A stretch of 64,000 bases of DNA from Christiangramia aestuarii (GTDB taxonomy: Bacteria; Bacteroidota; Bacteroidia; Flavobacteriales; Flavobacteriaceae): the NCBI RefSeq assembly GCF_009735585.1, contig NZ_VJVW01000002.1:186001-250000 (forward strand). The letters run 5' to 3'. Of this stretch, positions 1 through 10,824 are shown piece after piece. Under the pieces are notes generated by a model. That model was not told the DNA's origin. It did not search any database and saw only the letters and a list, made by a program, of their open reading frames with translations. How positions within the stretch are numbered: the stretch's first letter is position 1; every line of letters begins with the position of its first letter. The position numbers and the translations under genes were made by a program.

Positions 1-119
1 GTGGCACCAACGATAAAGCTGGTTCTAAGATGAATCTTATGAGATGGATCTCGGTAAGACTAATCAAGGAAACTTTTGTTCCGGCAACAGATTACAGGTA
101 TCCTTTCATGGGTGAGTAA
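1..119 (+). CDS. pruA: 1-pyrroline-5-carboxylate dehydrogenase, C-terminal end (partial)
   Basis: Only the last 38 codons are in the window, read in the frame starting at base 3 and ending at TAA 117-119. The peptide starts GTNDKAGSK and ends DYRYPFMGE. The GTNDKAGS segment, the following LxRW and the final TDYRYPF are typical of the C-terminus of P5C dehydrogenase, the NAD-dependent enzyme that turns glutamate semialdehyde into glutamate in proline breakdown. A clear terminator follows about 20 bp after the stop, so this is the end of its transcript. The call rests on recognising a short but characteristic tail; the catalytic part lies outside the window. Confidence 0.85.
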   Translation, partial: GTNDKAGSKMNLMRWISVRLIKETFVPATDYRYPFMGE

Positions 120-140
120 TCCTTACTTACAAAAATTCTA

Positions 141-172
141 AAAAAGCCATTCCACCCGGGATGGCTTTTTTT
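141..172 (+). terminator. Intrinsic terminator after pruA
   Basis: AAAAAGCCAT at 141-150 pairs with ATGGCTTTTT at 161-170 around the loop TCCACCCGGG, and the T-run continues to 172. It lies just behind the pruA stop codon. The 235 bp from here to the next start codon are AT-rich; I see no gene and no convincing promoter in them. Confidence 0.85.
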
Positions 173-407
173 GTTATAGCTGATAATCAGAAACATACCG
201 TAAACACTTGCTTTTCCTTCGGGGTTCATCGACTTTAATTGATTTTTAGCGAATAATTAAGATACTTTAGGATTTTTCTATTAAATTTATGAGCTATTTC
301 ACTCATAAACAGTTATTTGTGATTTAACATCTTGTTCCGCCCCATTTTTTTATTGCCCCACCTAAATTACCCTACATAATATTTTTTTGTAATTAAACCT
401 TGCGACT

Positions 408-3400
408 ATGGGGAAAAGATTACTAGTGATTATTGTATGGATTTCATTTTTGGTTCCAGCGCTAAGCTGGGGGCAATGTCCTACGTCTTTAACTATCAGT
501 GCTGATACCGGTACTACCATTTGCGGAGGAACTTCGGTTACCTTCGACGCATCCATTCCTTCGGGATCTTATGGCAGCCTTTCTTACGACTGGCAGGTGA
601 ACGGAAGTTCAGTTGGAAGCGGAAACACCTTCAATTCTTCGAACTTACAAAACGGGGATGACGTCCAGTTAATCATAACTTCAACAGAATCAGATGGAGT
701 TACTGCCTGTAGTAAAAGCAGTAATACGCTACAAATGACGGTGAATGCCAACCGCACCGGATCCGTCACCATACAGGCCAGCCAGACAAATATCTGCCCT
801 GGAGAAACTGTCGACTTTTCAATTGGTTCCATTGCAAATGCAGGATCGGGAGCCACTTATTCCTGGAAAGTAAATAACAGTGTGGTACAAAGTAGTAATA
901 GCAACACTTTCTCACAGGTAATGCAAAATGGGGATATTGTTAGTCTGGACGTCATTTCCAGTGTACCCTGTACTCCAAATTTTAGCAGTTCCAATACTAT
1001 AAGCATAACACAAAAAGACGGGGTCCCCAGCCAACCTACGTCTATAAATGGAAACATAACGGTTTGTCCAGGCGAAACAAAAACCTATTCCGTTACTAAT
1101 GATCCAACCGTTACTGAATATATATGGAGCATTCCATCCGGATGGTCTGGATCCAGCAATACAAATTCAATAGATGTTACTACGGGGCCTAACAGCGGAG
1201 ATATCAGCGTAATTGCAAAAAATGATTGTGGCAGTAGTGCACCCATTACTATTAGCATCAATTCTGAAGCTGCCGCACCTAATACTCCCGGAACAATCTC
1301 AGGAAACACTTCTGTATGTCCGGGGATATCAGAAACCTATTCCATAGCCGCGATAGCCAATGCTGCGGAATATATCTGGACCTTACCAAATGGCTGGAAT
1401 AATAACAATACTACTGTAACAACAACCACGCCCAGTATTGATGTAATATCCGGAGCCACTGGAAATAACAGTGACATAAGCGTTATTGCCAGAAATTCCT
1501 GCGGGGATAGTGCAGTAAGGAAACTAAATGTTACCGTAAAACCGGGCACACCAAATACACCAGGCTTAATTGCTGGCGATGACACTATTTGTCCAGGTGC
1601 AACTAAAACATATACCGTAGCCGCGGTTACGGGAGCAACCTCTTATACCTGGACCCTGCCTTCGGGGTTTTCAGCCAGTAACCTTACTACAAGCAGCCCA
1701 AGTATTAACATCACCGCAGGTTCGGCTGGTTCAGGCGATATAACAGTTAGCGCTTCTAACGATTGTGGTACCAGTAGTGGTGTTTCTACAAAATCGATCA
1801 GTGTTTTACCTGCTCCACCGGTAATGGCCGGTAGCATTCAAGGGCCTGCCGGAGTGTGCGCTAATACCACGGCGCATTCTTATACCATACCTGTTATTGC
1901 TAATGCCACTTCCTACACCTGGACCGCGACTTCAGGATTGAGTATCACTAGTGGCCAAGGAACAAATACAATTACGGTAAATTCAGGATCAACCGGCGGC
2001 AGTCTTTCGGTGATTGCGAGCAATAGTTGTGGAGACAGTAGCTCGCAGTCCATCTCAGTGAGCCTCAATAATCCGGCTCCGGTAATGACCGGATCGATAA
2101 CCGGTCCTACAAAAGTTTGTAAAAACAGCACCAATTTACAATACTCTATTCCTGAAATAACCAATGCCGCTGAATATATCTGGACGGTACCAACCAACTG
2201 GATAATTACAAATGGCCAAAATTCACGAACCATCACAGTTAGTACGCCAGGAACTACCAGCCAGTCTAATACAATTTCAGTGGTAGCAAAGAACAGCTGC
2301 GGAACTAGCGCCTCCAAATCAATAACTGTCACATCTTCCAACAACGTACCTGCACAACCAGGAGAAATTTCTACAGATCTACCCAGCACAGCCATTTGTC
2401 CACCGGCAAATGGGTATAAATTCTGGGTGACACCAGTTTCTGGGATGACCTACAAATGGTACGTGCCTAACGGATTCCAGATTATTAGTGGTGCCGGAAC
2501 CAATGAGATTACGGTAAATGTAACATCAAATACTGCCTACGGGAACAATCTTAAAGTAGAAGTTGAAGCAGTCAATGCCTGTGGACCCAGTACCAGAAGA
2601 GCCTATAGTAATATAAATATCGACAATTTTGTCATCGCCAACCTTGGCGCAGATCAAACGATTTGTTCTTCTACAACTACCCTTAATTTGAATGGGAATG
2701 TTTCTTTCGGATCAAATCAAGCTAAACTTAAGGTTACATCCATAACTTCTTCAGGAACAAATACTGTTCAAGGTTTACCAAATGGAAAGGTTAATGATTT
2801 CACCTATCAATACACTCCTTCCGCGAGCGATCTTGCAAATGGTAAGGTAACTTTCACGTTATTAACTGAAAAACCAGCCGGGGCCTGCCAGGAAGGAAAG
2901 GATGAAATGACCATTTTCTTCAGGCCAGTACCTTCAGTAACCATTGCAGCGGTATCGCCTATCTGCGAAGGAAATACTTCTACACTTACTTTCACAGGAA
3001 CTCCAGAAACCAGGGTAACCTATAGAATAGGAAGTAGCAACACAGATTACACTATAGATTTAGGGGCATCAGGCACAGCAGATTTAACCACCACTGCCCT
3101 TAATGCGACTACCACATATAATTTGAGAAGTATAGCTTACACTACAGCTCCAAATTGTTCAGTTACAAATTTGACTGGATCGGCAACGGTAACAGTTACA
3201 CCAATTCCAACAGCTAGCATAAGTTACAACCAGCCCTTCTGTACCTCGCTAACCGACCCGCAAGCCGTAAATATTTCCGGAACCAATGCATATACAGGTG
3301 GAAGCTTCAGTGCTCCGGCTGGTTTATCAATAGATCCATCTACCGGAGCTATTACGCCAGCCTCAAGTACACCAGGCAACTATACCGTGACCTATACAAT

Positions 3401-6400
3401 TCCCGCCAGTGGCGGATGTGAGGCTGTGGATGTTACTACAGATGTTTCTATCCAGGAAAAATCTGTCATTACCAGCCAGCCAACCAGCCTTAGAGTATGT
3501 GAAGGTGATAATGCTGAATTCCAGGTAGAGGCCACCGGCGAATCCCTTACCTATCAATGGTACCTGAATTCTGTTGCTTCTGGAAACGAAATTGCCGGTG
3601 CAAATAGCGCTACCCTTAATTTAAATGGAGTATCTGCCGCCCAGGCCGGTTCCTATATAGTGGTCGTAGGCAATACTGCTTCCTGCGAAAATGTACCTTC
3701 CACTCCAGTAAACCTGGTGGTGGATCAAAATATTGTTATAACCTCCCAGCCAATTTCAGCCACAGTTTGTACTGGTGATAACACCAGCCTTGAAGTATCT
3801 GCAACTTCTGGTGGTTTAGCTTTAGACAATAGCTATTCCTACCAGTGGTATGAGGGTGAAGCTGGATCTGGCACCCCTATATCTGGCGCAAACTCCAGGG
3901 TTTTACCATTAAATAACGTTAACCTAAATACTTCAGGTAAATATTACGTGGAGATTTCAGGCCCTTCGGAATTCAAATGTCAAAAAGTTATCTCAGATGT
4001 TGCAGATTTTATCGTTAGAGAAACACCTGTCGTGGATATTTCAGGAGATACCCAAATCTGTGATGGTAGCAGCTCAGAAATTTATTTTTCTAATGGAATT
4101 CCTAATACGGTAGTCACTTATACTATTAATGGTAATAACACCAATCTACAAACCATAAGCCTTGATGGTTCCGGACAGGCTGTATTAAATACAGGAAACC
4201 TAGTCGCTACCAATCCTGACTCAAACACCTTATTCACTTACGAATTAAAATCGGTAGCATATGCCGATGATCCAAATTGTTCTAATATTGTTACAGGTAC
4301 AGCAACAGTCACGGTGACTCCAAATCCCGTGGTTTCGATGTCCTTACCAAACAACCAGATTGAGTTCTGCACCCAGGACGGAAATAAATATACTCCCATC
4401 GTACAGGGCACAGGTAATTATAGCGGAGGTACTTTTTCTGCACCAGGCTTAAACATAGATTCCAATGATGGCTCATTTATACCTTCAGACAATTCAGCTG
4501 GAGACTATACCATCAGTTATGCAGTGCCTTCTTTTGGAGGCTGTGTTGAGGAAACGATTACTCTGGATATAAGTATCTTTGAAGAAGTTCTTATAACCTC
4601 AGAACCCTTTAACATGGGAATCTGTTCTACTGAAGATGCAGAATTTTCGGTGGTGGCATCTGGAGATAATCTAACCTATCAATGGTTCAAAGTAGTAGGC
4701 GACCCAGACATCAATACTGGAATTACAGAAACAAACGACACGGAACTTTCCGGCGAAACCTCAGCAACTTTATCTATTCCGGTTGCTACTTCTGCTAATG
4801 CCGGTGAATACTATGTTAAGATTGCCGGAACCAATGCCTGTACACCAACAGATGATACCCAGGTAAATTCGGAGGTGGTTAGCTTAAATGTTGACGAGGA
4901 CATTGTGATCCTGGAGCCTGCGACAAATGTTCGAGTATGCGAAGACAGCAGCAATTCTGTAGAATTCAAATTTGTGGCTCATGCCGATGGGCAGCCTCTG
5001 CAATTTGAATGGATATACGCTGACGGCACACCGGTACCTGTAAATGGAAACGACCCTGAAGGAAGGTATTTGAGTTCCGTTACACAAGAAAATAATTACC
5101 AGAATTCTGGAATTGATGTATATGTTGGAACATTAAAAATAAATATGATCACCTCGAATGATCAGAATTCTTATGCGGTAAGAATAGATGGATCAGGAAA
5201 TGATTTTACATGCCCTGAAGCTGTTTCCAATTCTTTCGATCTGGACGTAGATCCCCTGCCAAATGCGCCAACTGTTCAACCAGTTTCGTATTGCGTGGGA
5301 GATGATGCGGTTGCCCTGACCGCCAATGGTGCTTCTGGAGCAACCTTTATGTGGTATACCAGTAAAACTGACACCAATCCTACCACCACTGCTCCAACCC
5401 CTTCTACAGATACGGCTGGAACAACTTCCTATTTTGTAACTCAAAAAGATACCTATTGTGAAAGTGAAATGGCAGAGCTTGTGGTTACCGTAAACCCACT
5501 ACCTGATGCTCCGCCTATAACTTCTGATGAGCAAACTATAAATTACTGCCTCGGTGAGGATGCCGCAGTTCTTTCAGCCACAAGTTCCGGAACCGATTAC
5601 TCCTTAAACTGGTATGGACCTAACGATCAGGATGCAGTTTTAGCAGGCGCTCCTACTCCACCAACAGATAAGGATGGACAAATCTATTACTGGGTTAGCC
5701 AAACCGATGGCAATAGCTGTGAGGGTACCAAGGCGATGATCACAGTGAACATTAATAATTTACCTGATGTTACCATTACTAATTCAGGAAATTCTGAAAT
5801 ATGTGAAGGAGATTCAGTTACCCTCACTGCCACAGATGCGAATGCCACCAATAATCCTGGAACCAAATTCACCTGGACCTGGGAAGTCTCTGGCGAGTCG
5901 GCAAGCGGAGCTGTTCAAACTTTTGACCCTCTGGTTACCACTACTTACACAGTTACTGCCACCAACGATAATGGTTGCGTCAACACCCAACAAATCACTA
6001 TAAATGTTGACAAGGCTCCTGTAGGCGGAACAGTAAGTGGCCCATCCAGTGTTTGCGTTAACGATCCAAACGGTTCTCTAGACCTAAATGGACACGACGG
6101 TATTATAGATCGCTGGGAGAGGAAGCCTGCTTCGTCTTCTACCTGGGAGGCGATAAATGAAACGACTCCAGATGCGAATTATCAATTTACGGGACTTAAC
6201 GAAACAACTTCGTTCAGAGCCATTCTAACAAATGGTGTTTGTGCGGAAGTCGCTTCCTCTGAAATCACCATAAATATAGACGAAGAGCCTGTTGCCGGAG
6301 GAGTATTATTTAATAGTCAGGCTGGTTTAGACCGGGTATTTATGATGTGTGAATTTCCTTCTGATGATTATTTGGTACCACTCGAGTTAAGTGGAACCTA

Positions 6401-9400
6401 TATTGGAGAAATTATTTCCTGGCAGTATAGAAGGAATTCCCAAACAGATTGGACGGTAATTAAGGAAAATGGCTCTAATTACACCGGTAATACTTTATCT
6501 GGAGCCCAGGTAAATGCAGCTAGCGGCAACGAATCCACCCTATTTAGGGTAGAAGTAGGAAATGGCGCCTGTACACCAAATGCTTTTTCAGATTATGCCA
6601 CTCTTAGCGTAATACCATCTGATATCGCGCCAAGCCCGGTGCAAATAACTCCTGGAGAAGTATGTCTGGGGGAAATAGTTACTATGAGTTCATCTACCGG
6701 GTATGGTGGTTCCGGAACATTTCAGGGTGGAGCATTTGATAACTCATCCATTGCCAATCATGGTTGGAGAGTGATGAGATATGGTACTAACAACTTTACC
6801 GAATACACTTTTGAATCTGCAGCAGATAATACGAGGCCAGAAAGATGGATGAGAACCAATCCTCACGATTACCAGATGCAAAATCCTGACGGCTCTGGAA
6901 ATATTATCTATCAAAGATTTGACAGCTGCTCCTGTGACGCAGGAAATAAGGGGTATGCCATTGTTTCTGGAGACAACCCCTCCACATTGGAGACACCGGT
7001 CTTCAATACTTTTACTATGGATAACCCAACTTTAACCTTCGACCAGGCGTATAATCTTACTTATAGTGATACCATCAGGGTTGAACTTTCACTGGATGGA
7101 GGTAACACTTATGACATAATCCTAATGGAGATTGGTGGTCCGCCAAATCCAGGTGATCCACCTGTGGTGAGTGGTAATTATGCATTCTTTGGTGATGATG
7201 GTCTGGGAGAACCAAATAACATGGAAATAGATCTTAGCAATTATGCGGGATTGAGCAACTTGAGGATAAGATGGCTATACGACGGAACCAGAGGAGGTAT
7301 ATACACCATCGACGATATAGGTCTTCCAGAAGATCCACAGAACGTACAACTCATCTGGTATTATGATCAAGATATTAACGACCCGAACAATAGCCTAGAA
7401 CAGATCGGTCAAATAAACCAAAGTACAGTTACTTATCCCCAAAACGGGGCACAATGGCCAAAGATAGGCTGGAACGATTTCGAAGTGCAGACCGCACTCG
7501 TTTTCGATACCAACGGTGATCCATGTGAAAGCGCTGAAAACAGCGCAGTGGCAAGTGTTTACGTATTCGATAATTATACATCAACGGCAAACGCCAAAGT
7601 TGGGGAATGTGGTAATACCGATGTTCAGCTATCAGCTACCATAGAAGGAGTATTCCAGGGGATAATCACCGATTTTCCCGAAGGTGAGGGCTCAACCCTG
7701 GCCTGGGAGGTCATTGAGGCCCCTGCAGGATATTCTTTTTCTGAAGATCATTTTGTAGCCTCTAGTACAGATATATCGGCCATCGAAGACCCTAATGCGA
7801 TCTTCCAACCACCGGTTGAGGGTAACTATAAATTAAGATTCACAATAACACCAAATGAATCACAAACTACCAGAAACGTACTGGGAGAAATGGTGACCCA
7901 GGATATATCTGCGAATCCATGCCCAATGAATCATATAGATACCGAATTTGAGTTTATTGATTGTACCACCCTCGATTTTGATGGAGACAATGATTATATA
8001 GATCTCGGTAATAATTATAATGGAAACTACTTTATAGAGGCCTGGATAAGACCTTTCGATAGAAAACTCGATGATGGATCTGGCGATACTGATGCATCAA
8101 CAGGAACAATATTCAGTGGTCCTGGCTTTGAAATTTCCATGGAAAAATTGCCATCTAAAATCCAAAAGAATACCAGATGGTATCACATCGCGGTATCTAA
8201 TAATGGTGCCCTATGGGTTGATGGAGTTTCGATCGCCGGAGGAATTACTGTAAATGGTAACGGTGGAAGTAAAACCATCATAGGTGCCAAATGGAATTCT
8301 ACCACGAAAACTACAGAAAATCATTTTTCAGGATGGATAGAAGAGGTGAGGATCTGGAACAAGCCTCTAAATGAGAAACAAATCAGGTTTATGATGAATC
8401 AACGTCTGAAACTTGATGCTAATGGAACTGTGATCTCTCCGTTACAGGGTGAAGTTGTACCTAATCTGGTTATTAATGACGGAGGTTTAAGCAGTTATCA
8501 TACAAACGGGACTTATAACCTTGACCAGGATGACGATCCATTTTACGACCTTACAACTAATGATCTTGCGGGATATTACAGATTGATTTCAGACAATCCT
8601 GATCCGGCTAATCTGGTAAGTTTTGATGCAGTACTAATGCCGTCTGGCGGATATACACCAGACCATTCTTTGAATAAGGTACCTGGAAGACTGTATAATA
8701 TTACCACCGATCAGGAAAATACCTCTCCTACACCTTATCTATCAGGTAAGGATGGCACCTGGGCCGATCCAACTACCTGGGCCAGACCAATAGTTTGGGA
8801 TTATCCGAACAGTAGTTATGATGGAACTGAATTAGGATGGAATATAGCACGGGTTAATCATAATATCACCTCAGACAACAAAGTGATCACAATGCTTGGA
8901 TTACTTTCTGAAACACCTGGAAAATTATTGAGCATTAATGGAAACCACCCCATTAGAATTACACACTATCTTCTGTTACACGGAAATATGGATCTTGTAA
9001 ATGAGTCACAATTACTTCAAGACCATGGTAGTATCCTGGATAACACCAGCCAGGGATGGGGAGAAATAGATCAGGAAGGTAGAATGAGTAGCTTTAATTA
9101 CAACTACTGGTCAAGCCCATTCAGTACCCAAGGAGTTGACAACAACTCTGGATTTGAAGTCAGAGATATATTAATGGACGGGACAGACCCAAACAATCCG
9201 CAAGCAATCACTTTTAAAGATGGGTATTTTGCAGCTGATGGTGCAAAAACAGACCCAATTACAATAAGTAATTACTGGATCTGGGACTTTAGAGGAGGAG
9301 ATGCTGACATTTATGGAGACTGGTTATATTTAGGCTCAGATTATCCTGAGATCGTGGGTGCAGGTTTCACTATGAAAGGAACAACTGGTTCTGCCAGTCT

Positions 9401-10670
9401 CGGTGCTAAACAGAACTATACTTTCAGGGGGAAACCGAACAATGGTAATATTCCTACCACACAGCTGTATTTGCAGAACAATCAAAATTTCCTGGTTGGG
9501 AATCCGTATCCATCTGCGATTGATGCTGACAAATTCTTAAGAGATAACCTGGTAAATGTTGGTACTGGTTCAGGTAACAACCAAAATAATGAGAATGTTT
9601 TTAATGGAACTCTATATTATTGGGATCATTTTGCAGGATATACTCACATCCTTGAGGAATATATTGGAGGATACGCGACCTATAACTTATCCGGAGCCGT
9701 TGAAGCAATTTCTAATGACTGGAGAATAAATGTAACAGGAGCTAAAAATACCGGTGTCAAACCAAAAAAATATATTCCAGTGGCGCAAGGATTTTTCTTA
9801 AACAGTGCTCCGGTGGGAGGCCAATCATTTTCTGGAAAAATCATATTTGATAATACCCAGAGATATTTTAAAGCTTTAGGGAGTGAATCTATTTTCTTAC
9901 AACAGGAAGATGAAATTGTAAAAGGTAAACCTAATACTAAATCTGATTCTGATGATCGTATGAAAATAAGGGTGAAGTTTGAATCCCCTAAAAAATATTA
10001 CCGACAGATTCTAGTTACCAGTGATCCTAATACTTCTAATGGATTCGACGTAGGTTATGATGCACCTCTTATTGAAAATAATGTGGAAGATATGTATTGG
10101 TGGTTCGAGGATCACGGTTTCGTGATCCAGGGAGTACCAGATTTTGAAAAAGAACAAATATTGCCATTAGCTATTAAAACCAATGCAGGAGGAGAATTCA
10201 AGATCAAAATTGATGAGACCGAAAATTGGCCATCAGGTAAAGAAATTTATTTAAAAGATAAATTGCTTGATACTGTTCACGATATTTTGAAACAAGATTA
10301 TGTTGCCACAACAGAATCTGCTGGCGAGATCACAGACAGGTTTGAACTTGTCTTTTACAAGGAGCAAGCCGAAGATCCTATAGATCTGGATCCCGATGAT
10401 ATTGTGAATCCAGACCTTCCGGTCATTGATGATCTAGTTGGAGTAAGCTACAGTACCTTTAGCAAACAGATCATGATCTCTAACTACGATCTCCTTGAGG
10501 TAAATAAAGTGATGGTATTCGATATGGGAGGAAAGCTCATTCAGGAGTTTGATGGACTTCCAACCGAACGGGAGATCAGGCTGGCTATGCGACCTGTTCG
10601 TTCTTCGATATATATTGTAAAAGTATTCTCGGAAAAAGGAATCACCAACAAGAAGATCATTGTTAAATAA
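408..10670 (+). CDS. Giant T9SS-secreted repeat protein (3420 aa) with Ig/PKD-like arrays, LamG-like domain and sorting domain
   Basis: A secreted surface protein, probably adhesive; no enzyme motif is visible. Residues 1-22 are a Sec signal peptide ending near LSWGQ. About residues 210-760 are repeats of an Ig/PKD-like unit with a VCPG-type start, a YxWxLPxGW core and an AxNxCG end. About 1000-2090 are further Ig-like units, several opening with SQPxxxxVCxGD and containing YQWY. About 2095-2310 hold a different beta-sandwich-like segment. A LamG-like domain starts near 2520 (LDFDGDNDYIDLG). The last 80 or so residues, ending in YIVKVFSEKGITNKKIIVK, are a type A T9SS sorting domain. The final 900 residues resemble those of the next gene. 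The start is the ATG at 408, directly before the signal peptide. Even cysteine spacing suggests one disulfide per unit. The ligand cannot be told from sequence. Confidence 0.9.
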   Translation: MGKRLLVIIVWISFLVPALSWGQCPTSLTISADTGTTICGGTSVTFDASIPSGSYGSLSYDWQVNGSSVGSGNTFNSSNLQNGDDVQLIITSTESDGVTACSKSSNTLQMTVNANRTGSVTIQASQTNICPGETVDFSIGSIANAGSGATYSWKVNNSVVQSSNSNTFSQVMQNGDIVSLDVISSVPCTPNFSSSNTISITQKDGVPSQPTSINGNITVCPGETKTYSVTNDPTVTEYIWSIPSGWSGSSNTNSIDVTTGPNSGDISVIAKNDCGSSAPITISINSEAAAPNTPGTISGNTSVCPGISETYSIAAIANAAEYIWTLPNGWNNNNTTVTTTTPSIDVISGATGNNSDISVIARNSCGDSAVRKLNVTVKPGTPNTPGLIAGDDTICPGATKTYTVAAVTGATSYTWTLPSGFSASNLTTSSPSINITAGSAGSGDITVSASNDCGTSSGVSTKSISVLPAPPVMAGSIQGPAGVCANTTAHSYTIPVIANATSYTWTATSGLSITSGQGTNTITVNSGSTGGSLSVIASNSCGDSSSQSISVSLNNPAPVMTGSITGPTKVCKNSTNLQYSIPEITNAAEYIWTVPTNWIITNGQNSRTITVSTPGTTSQSNTISVVAKNSCGTSASKSITVTSSNNVPAQPGEISTDLPSTAICPPANGYKFWVTPVSGMTYKWYVPNGFQIISGAGTNEITVNVTSNTAYGNNLKVEVEAVNACGPSTRRAYSNINIDNFVIANLGADQTICSSTTTLNLNGNVSFGSNQAKLKVTSITSSGTNTVQGLPNGKVNDFTYQYTPSASDLANGKVTFTLLTEKPAGACQEGKDEMTIFFRPVPSVTIAAVSPICEGNTSTLTFTGTPETRVTYRIGSSNTDYTIDLGASGTADLTTTALNATTTYNLRSIAYTTAPNCSVTNLTGSATVTVTPIPTASISYNQPFCTSLTDPQAVNISGTNAYTGGSFSAPAGLSIDPSTGAITPASSTPGNYTVTYTIPASGGCEAVDVTTDVSIQEKSVITSQPTSLRVCEGDNAEFQVEATGESLTYQWYLNSVASGNEIAGANSATLNLNGVSAAQAGSYIVVVGNTASCENVPSTPVNLVVDQNIVITSQPISATVCTGDNTSLEVSATSGGLALDNSYSYQWYEGEAGSGTPISGANSRVLPLNNVNLNTSGKYYVEISGPSEFKCQKVISDVADFIVRETPVVDISGDTQICDGSSSEIYFSNGIPNTVVTYTINGNNTNLQTISLDGSGQAVLNTGNLVATNPDSNTLFTYELKSVAYADDPNCSNIVTGTATVTVTPNPVVSMSLPNNQIEFCTQDGNKYTPIVQGTGNYSGGTFSAPGLNIDSNDGSFIPSDNSAGDYTISYAVPSFGGCVEETITLDISIFEEVLITSEPFNMGICSTEDAEFSVVASGDNLTYQWFKVVGDPDINTGITETNDTELSGETSATLSIPVATSANAGEYYVKIAGTNACTPTDDTQVNSEVVSLNVDEDIVILEPATNVRVCEDSSNSVEFKFVAHADGQPLQFEWIYADGTPVPVNGNDPEGRYLSSVTQENNYQNSGIDVYVGTLKINMITSNDQNSYAVRIDGSGNDFTCPEAVSNSFDLDVDPLPNAPTVQPVSYCVGDDAVALTANGASGATFMWYTSKTDTNPTTTAPTPSTDTAGTTSYFVTQKDTYCESEMAELVVTVNPLPDAPPITSDEQTINYCLGEDAAVLSATSSGTDYSLNWYGPNDQDAVLAGAPTPPTDKDGQIYYWVSQTDGNSCEGTKAMITVNINNLPDVTITNSGNSEICEGDSVTLTATDANATNNPGTKFTWTWEVSGESASGAVQTFDPLVTTTYTVTATNDNGCVNTQQITINVDKAPVGGTVSGPSSVCVNDPNGSLDLNGHDGIIDRWERKPASSSTWEAINETTPDANYQFTGLNETTSFRAILTNGVCAEVASSEITINIDEEPVAGGVLFNSQAGLDRVFMMCEFPSDDYLVPLELSGTYIGEIISWQYRRNSQTDWTVIKENGSNYTGNTLSGAQVNAASGNESTLFRVEVGNGACTPNAFSDYATLSVIPSDIAPSPVQITPGEVCLGEIVTMSSSTGYGGSGTFQGGAFDNSSIANHGWRVMRYGTNNFTEYTFESAADNTRPERWMRTNPHDYQMQNPDGSGNIIYQRFDSCSCDAGNKGYAIVSGDNPSTLETPVFNTFTMDNPTLTFDQAYNLTYSDTIRVELSLDGGNTYDIILMEIGGPPNPGDPPVVSGNYAFFGDDGLGEPNNMEIDLSNYAGLSNLRIRWLYDGTRGGIYTIDDIGLPEDPQNVQLIWYYDQDINDPNNSLEQIGQINQSTVTYPQNGAQWPKIGWNDFEVQTALVFDTNGDPCESAENSAVASVYVFDNYTSTANAKVGECGNTDVQLSATIEGVFQGIITDFPEGEGSTLAWEVIEAPAGYSFSEDHFVASSTDISAIEDPNAIFQPPVEGNYKLRFTITPNESQTTRNVLGEMVTQDISANPCPMNHIDTEFEFIDCTTLDFDGDNDYIDLGNNYNGNYFIEAWIRPFDRKLDDGSGDTDASTGTIFSGPGFEISMEKLPSKIQKNTRWYHIAVSNNGALWVDGVSIAGGITVNGNGGSKTIIGAKWNSTTKTTENHFSGWIEEVRIWNKPLNEKQIRFMMNQRLKLDANGTVISPLQGEVVPNLVINDGGLSSYHTNGTYNLDQDDDPFYDLTTNDLAGYYRLISDNPDPANLVSFDAVLMPSGGYTPDHSLNKVPGRLYNITTDQENTSPTPYLSGKDGTWADPTTWARPIVWDYPNSSYDGTELGWNIARVNHNITSDNKVITMLGLLSETPGKLLSINGNHPIRITHYLLLHGNMDLVNESQLLQDHGSILDNTSQGWGEIDQEGRMSSFNYNYWSSPFSTQGVDNNSGFEVRDILMDGTDPNNPQAITFKDGYFAADGAKTDPITISNYWIWDFRGGDADIYGDWLYLGSDYPEIVGAGFTMKGTTGSASLGAKQNYTFRGKPNNGNIPTTQLYLQNNQNFLVGNPYPSAIDADKFLRDNLVNVGTGSGNNQNNENVFNGTLYYWDHFAGYTHILEEYIGGYATYNLSGAVEAISNDWRINVTGAKNTGVKPKKYIPVAQGFFLNSAPVGGQSFSGKIIFDNTQRYFKALGSESIFLQQEDEIVKGKPNTKSDSDDRMKIRVKFESPKKYYRQILVTSDPNTSNGFDVGYDAPLIENNVEDMYWWFEDHGFVIQGVPDFEKEQILPLAIKTNAGGEFKIKIDETENWPSGKEIYLKDKLLDTVHDILKQDYVATTESAGEITDRFELVFYKEQAEDPIDLDPDDIVNPDLPVIDDLVGVSYSTFSKQIMISNYDLLEVNKVMVFDMGGKLIQEFDGLPTEREIRLAMRPVRSSIYIVKVFSEKGITNKKIIVK

Positions 10671-10689
10671 TTTTCTAAATCATTTTAAT

Positions 10690-10725
10690 GCAGGATTTTT
10701 CATACATGAAATATCCTGCTATTTT
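10690..10725 (+). terminator. Probable terminator hairpin between the two giant genes
   Basis: GCAGGAT at 10690-10696 pairs with ATCCTGC at 10713-10719. The stem extends inwards (TTTCAT with ATGAAA) past one T-T mismatch, leaving a two-base loop. Only a short T-rich stretch follows, so it may be leaky. Confidence 0.55.
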
Positions 10726-10824
10726 ACTGAATAAAAGTTAGTTAAATAAGATTTTTCTGGCATTTTAGTTTAGGTTTTCGATTTAATGTGTATTTTTAAC
10801 GATGAAAATCTAGATTGGTAGCCT

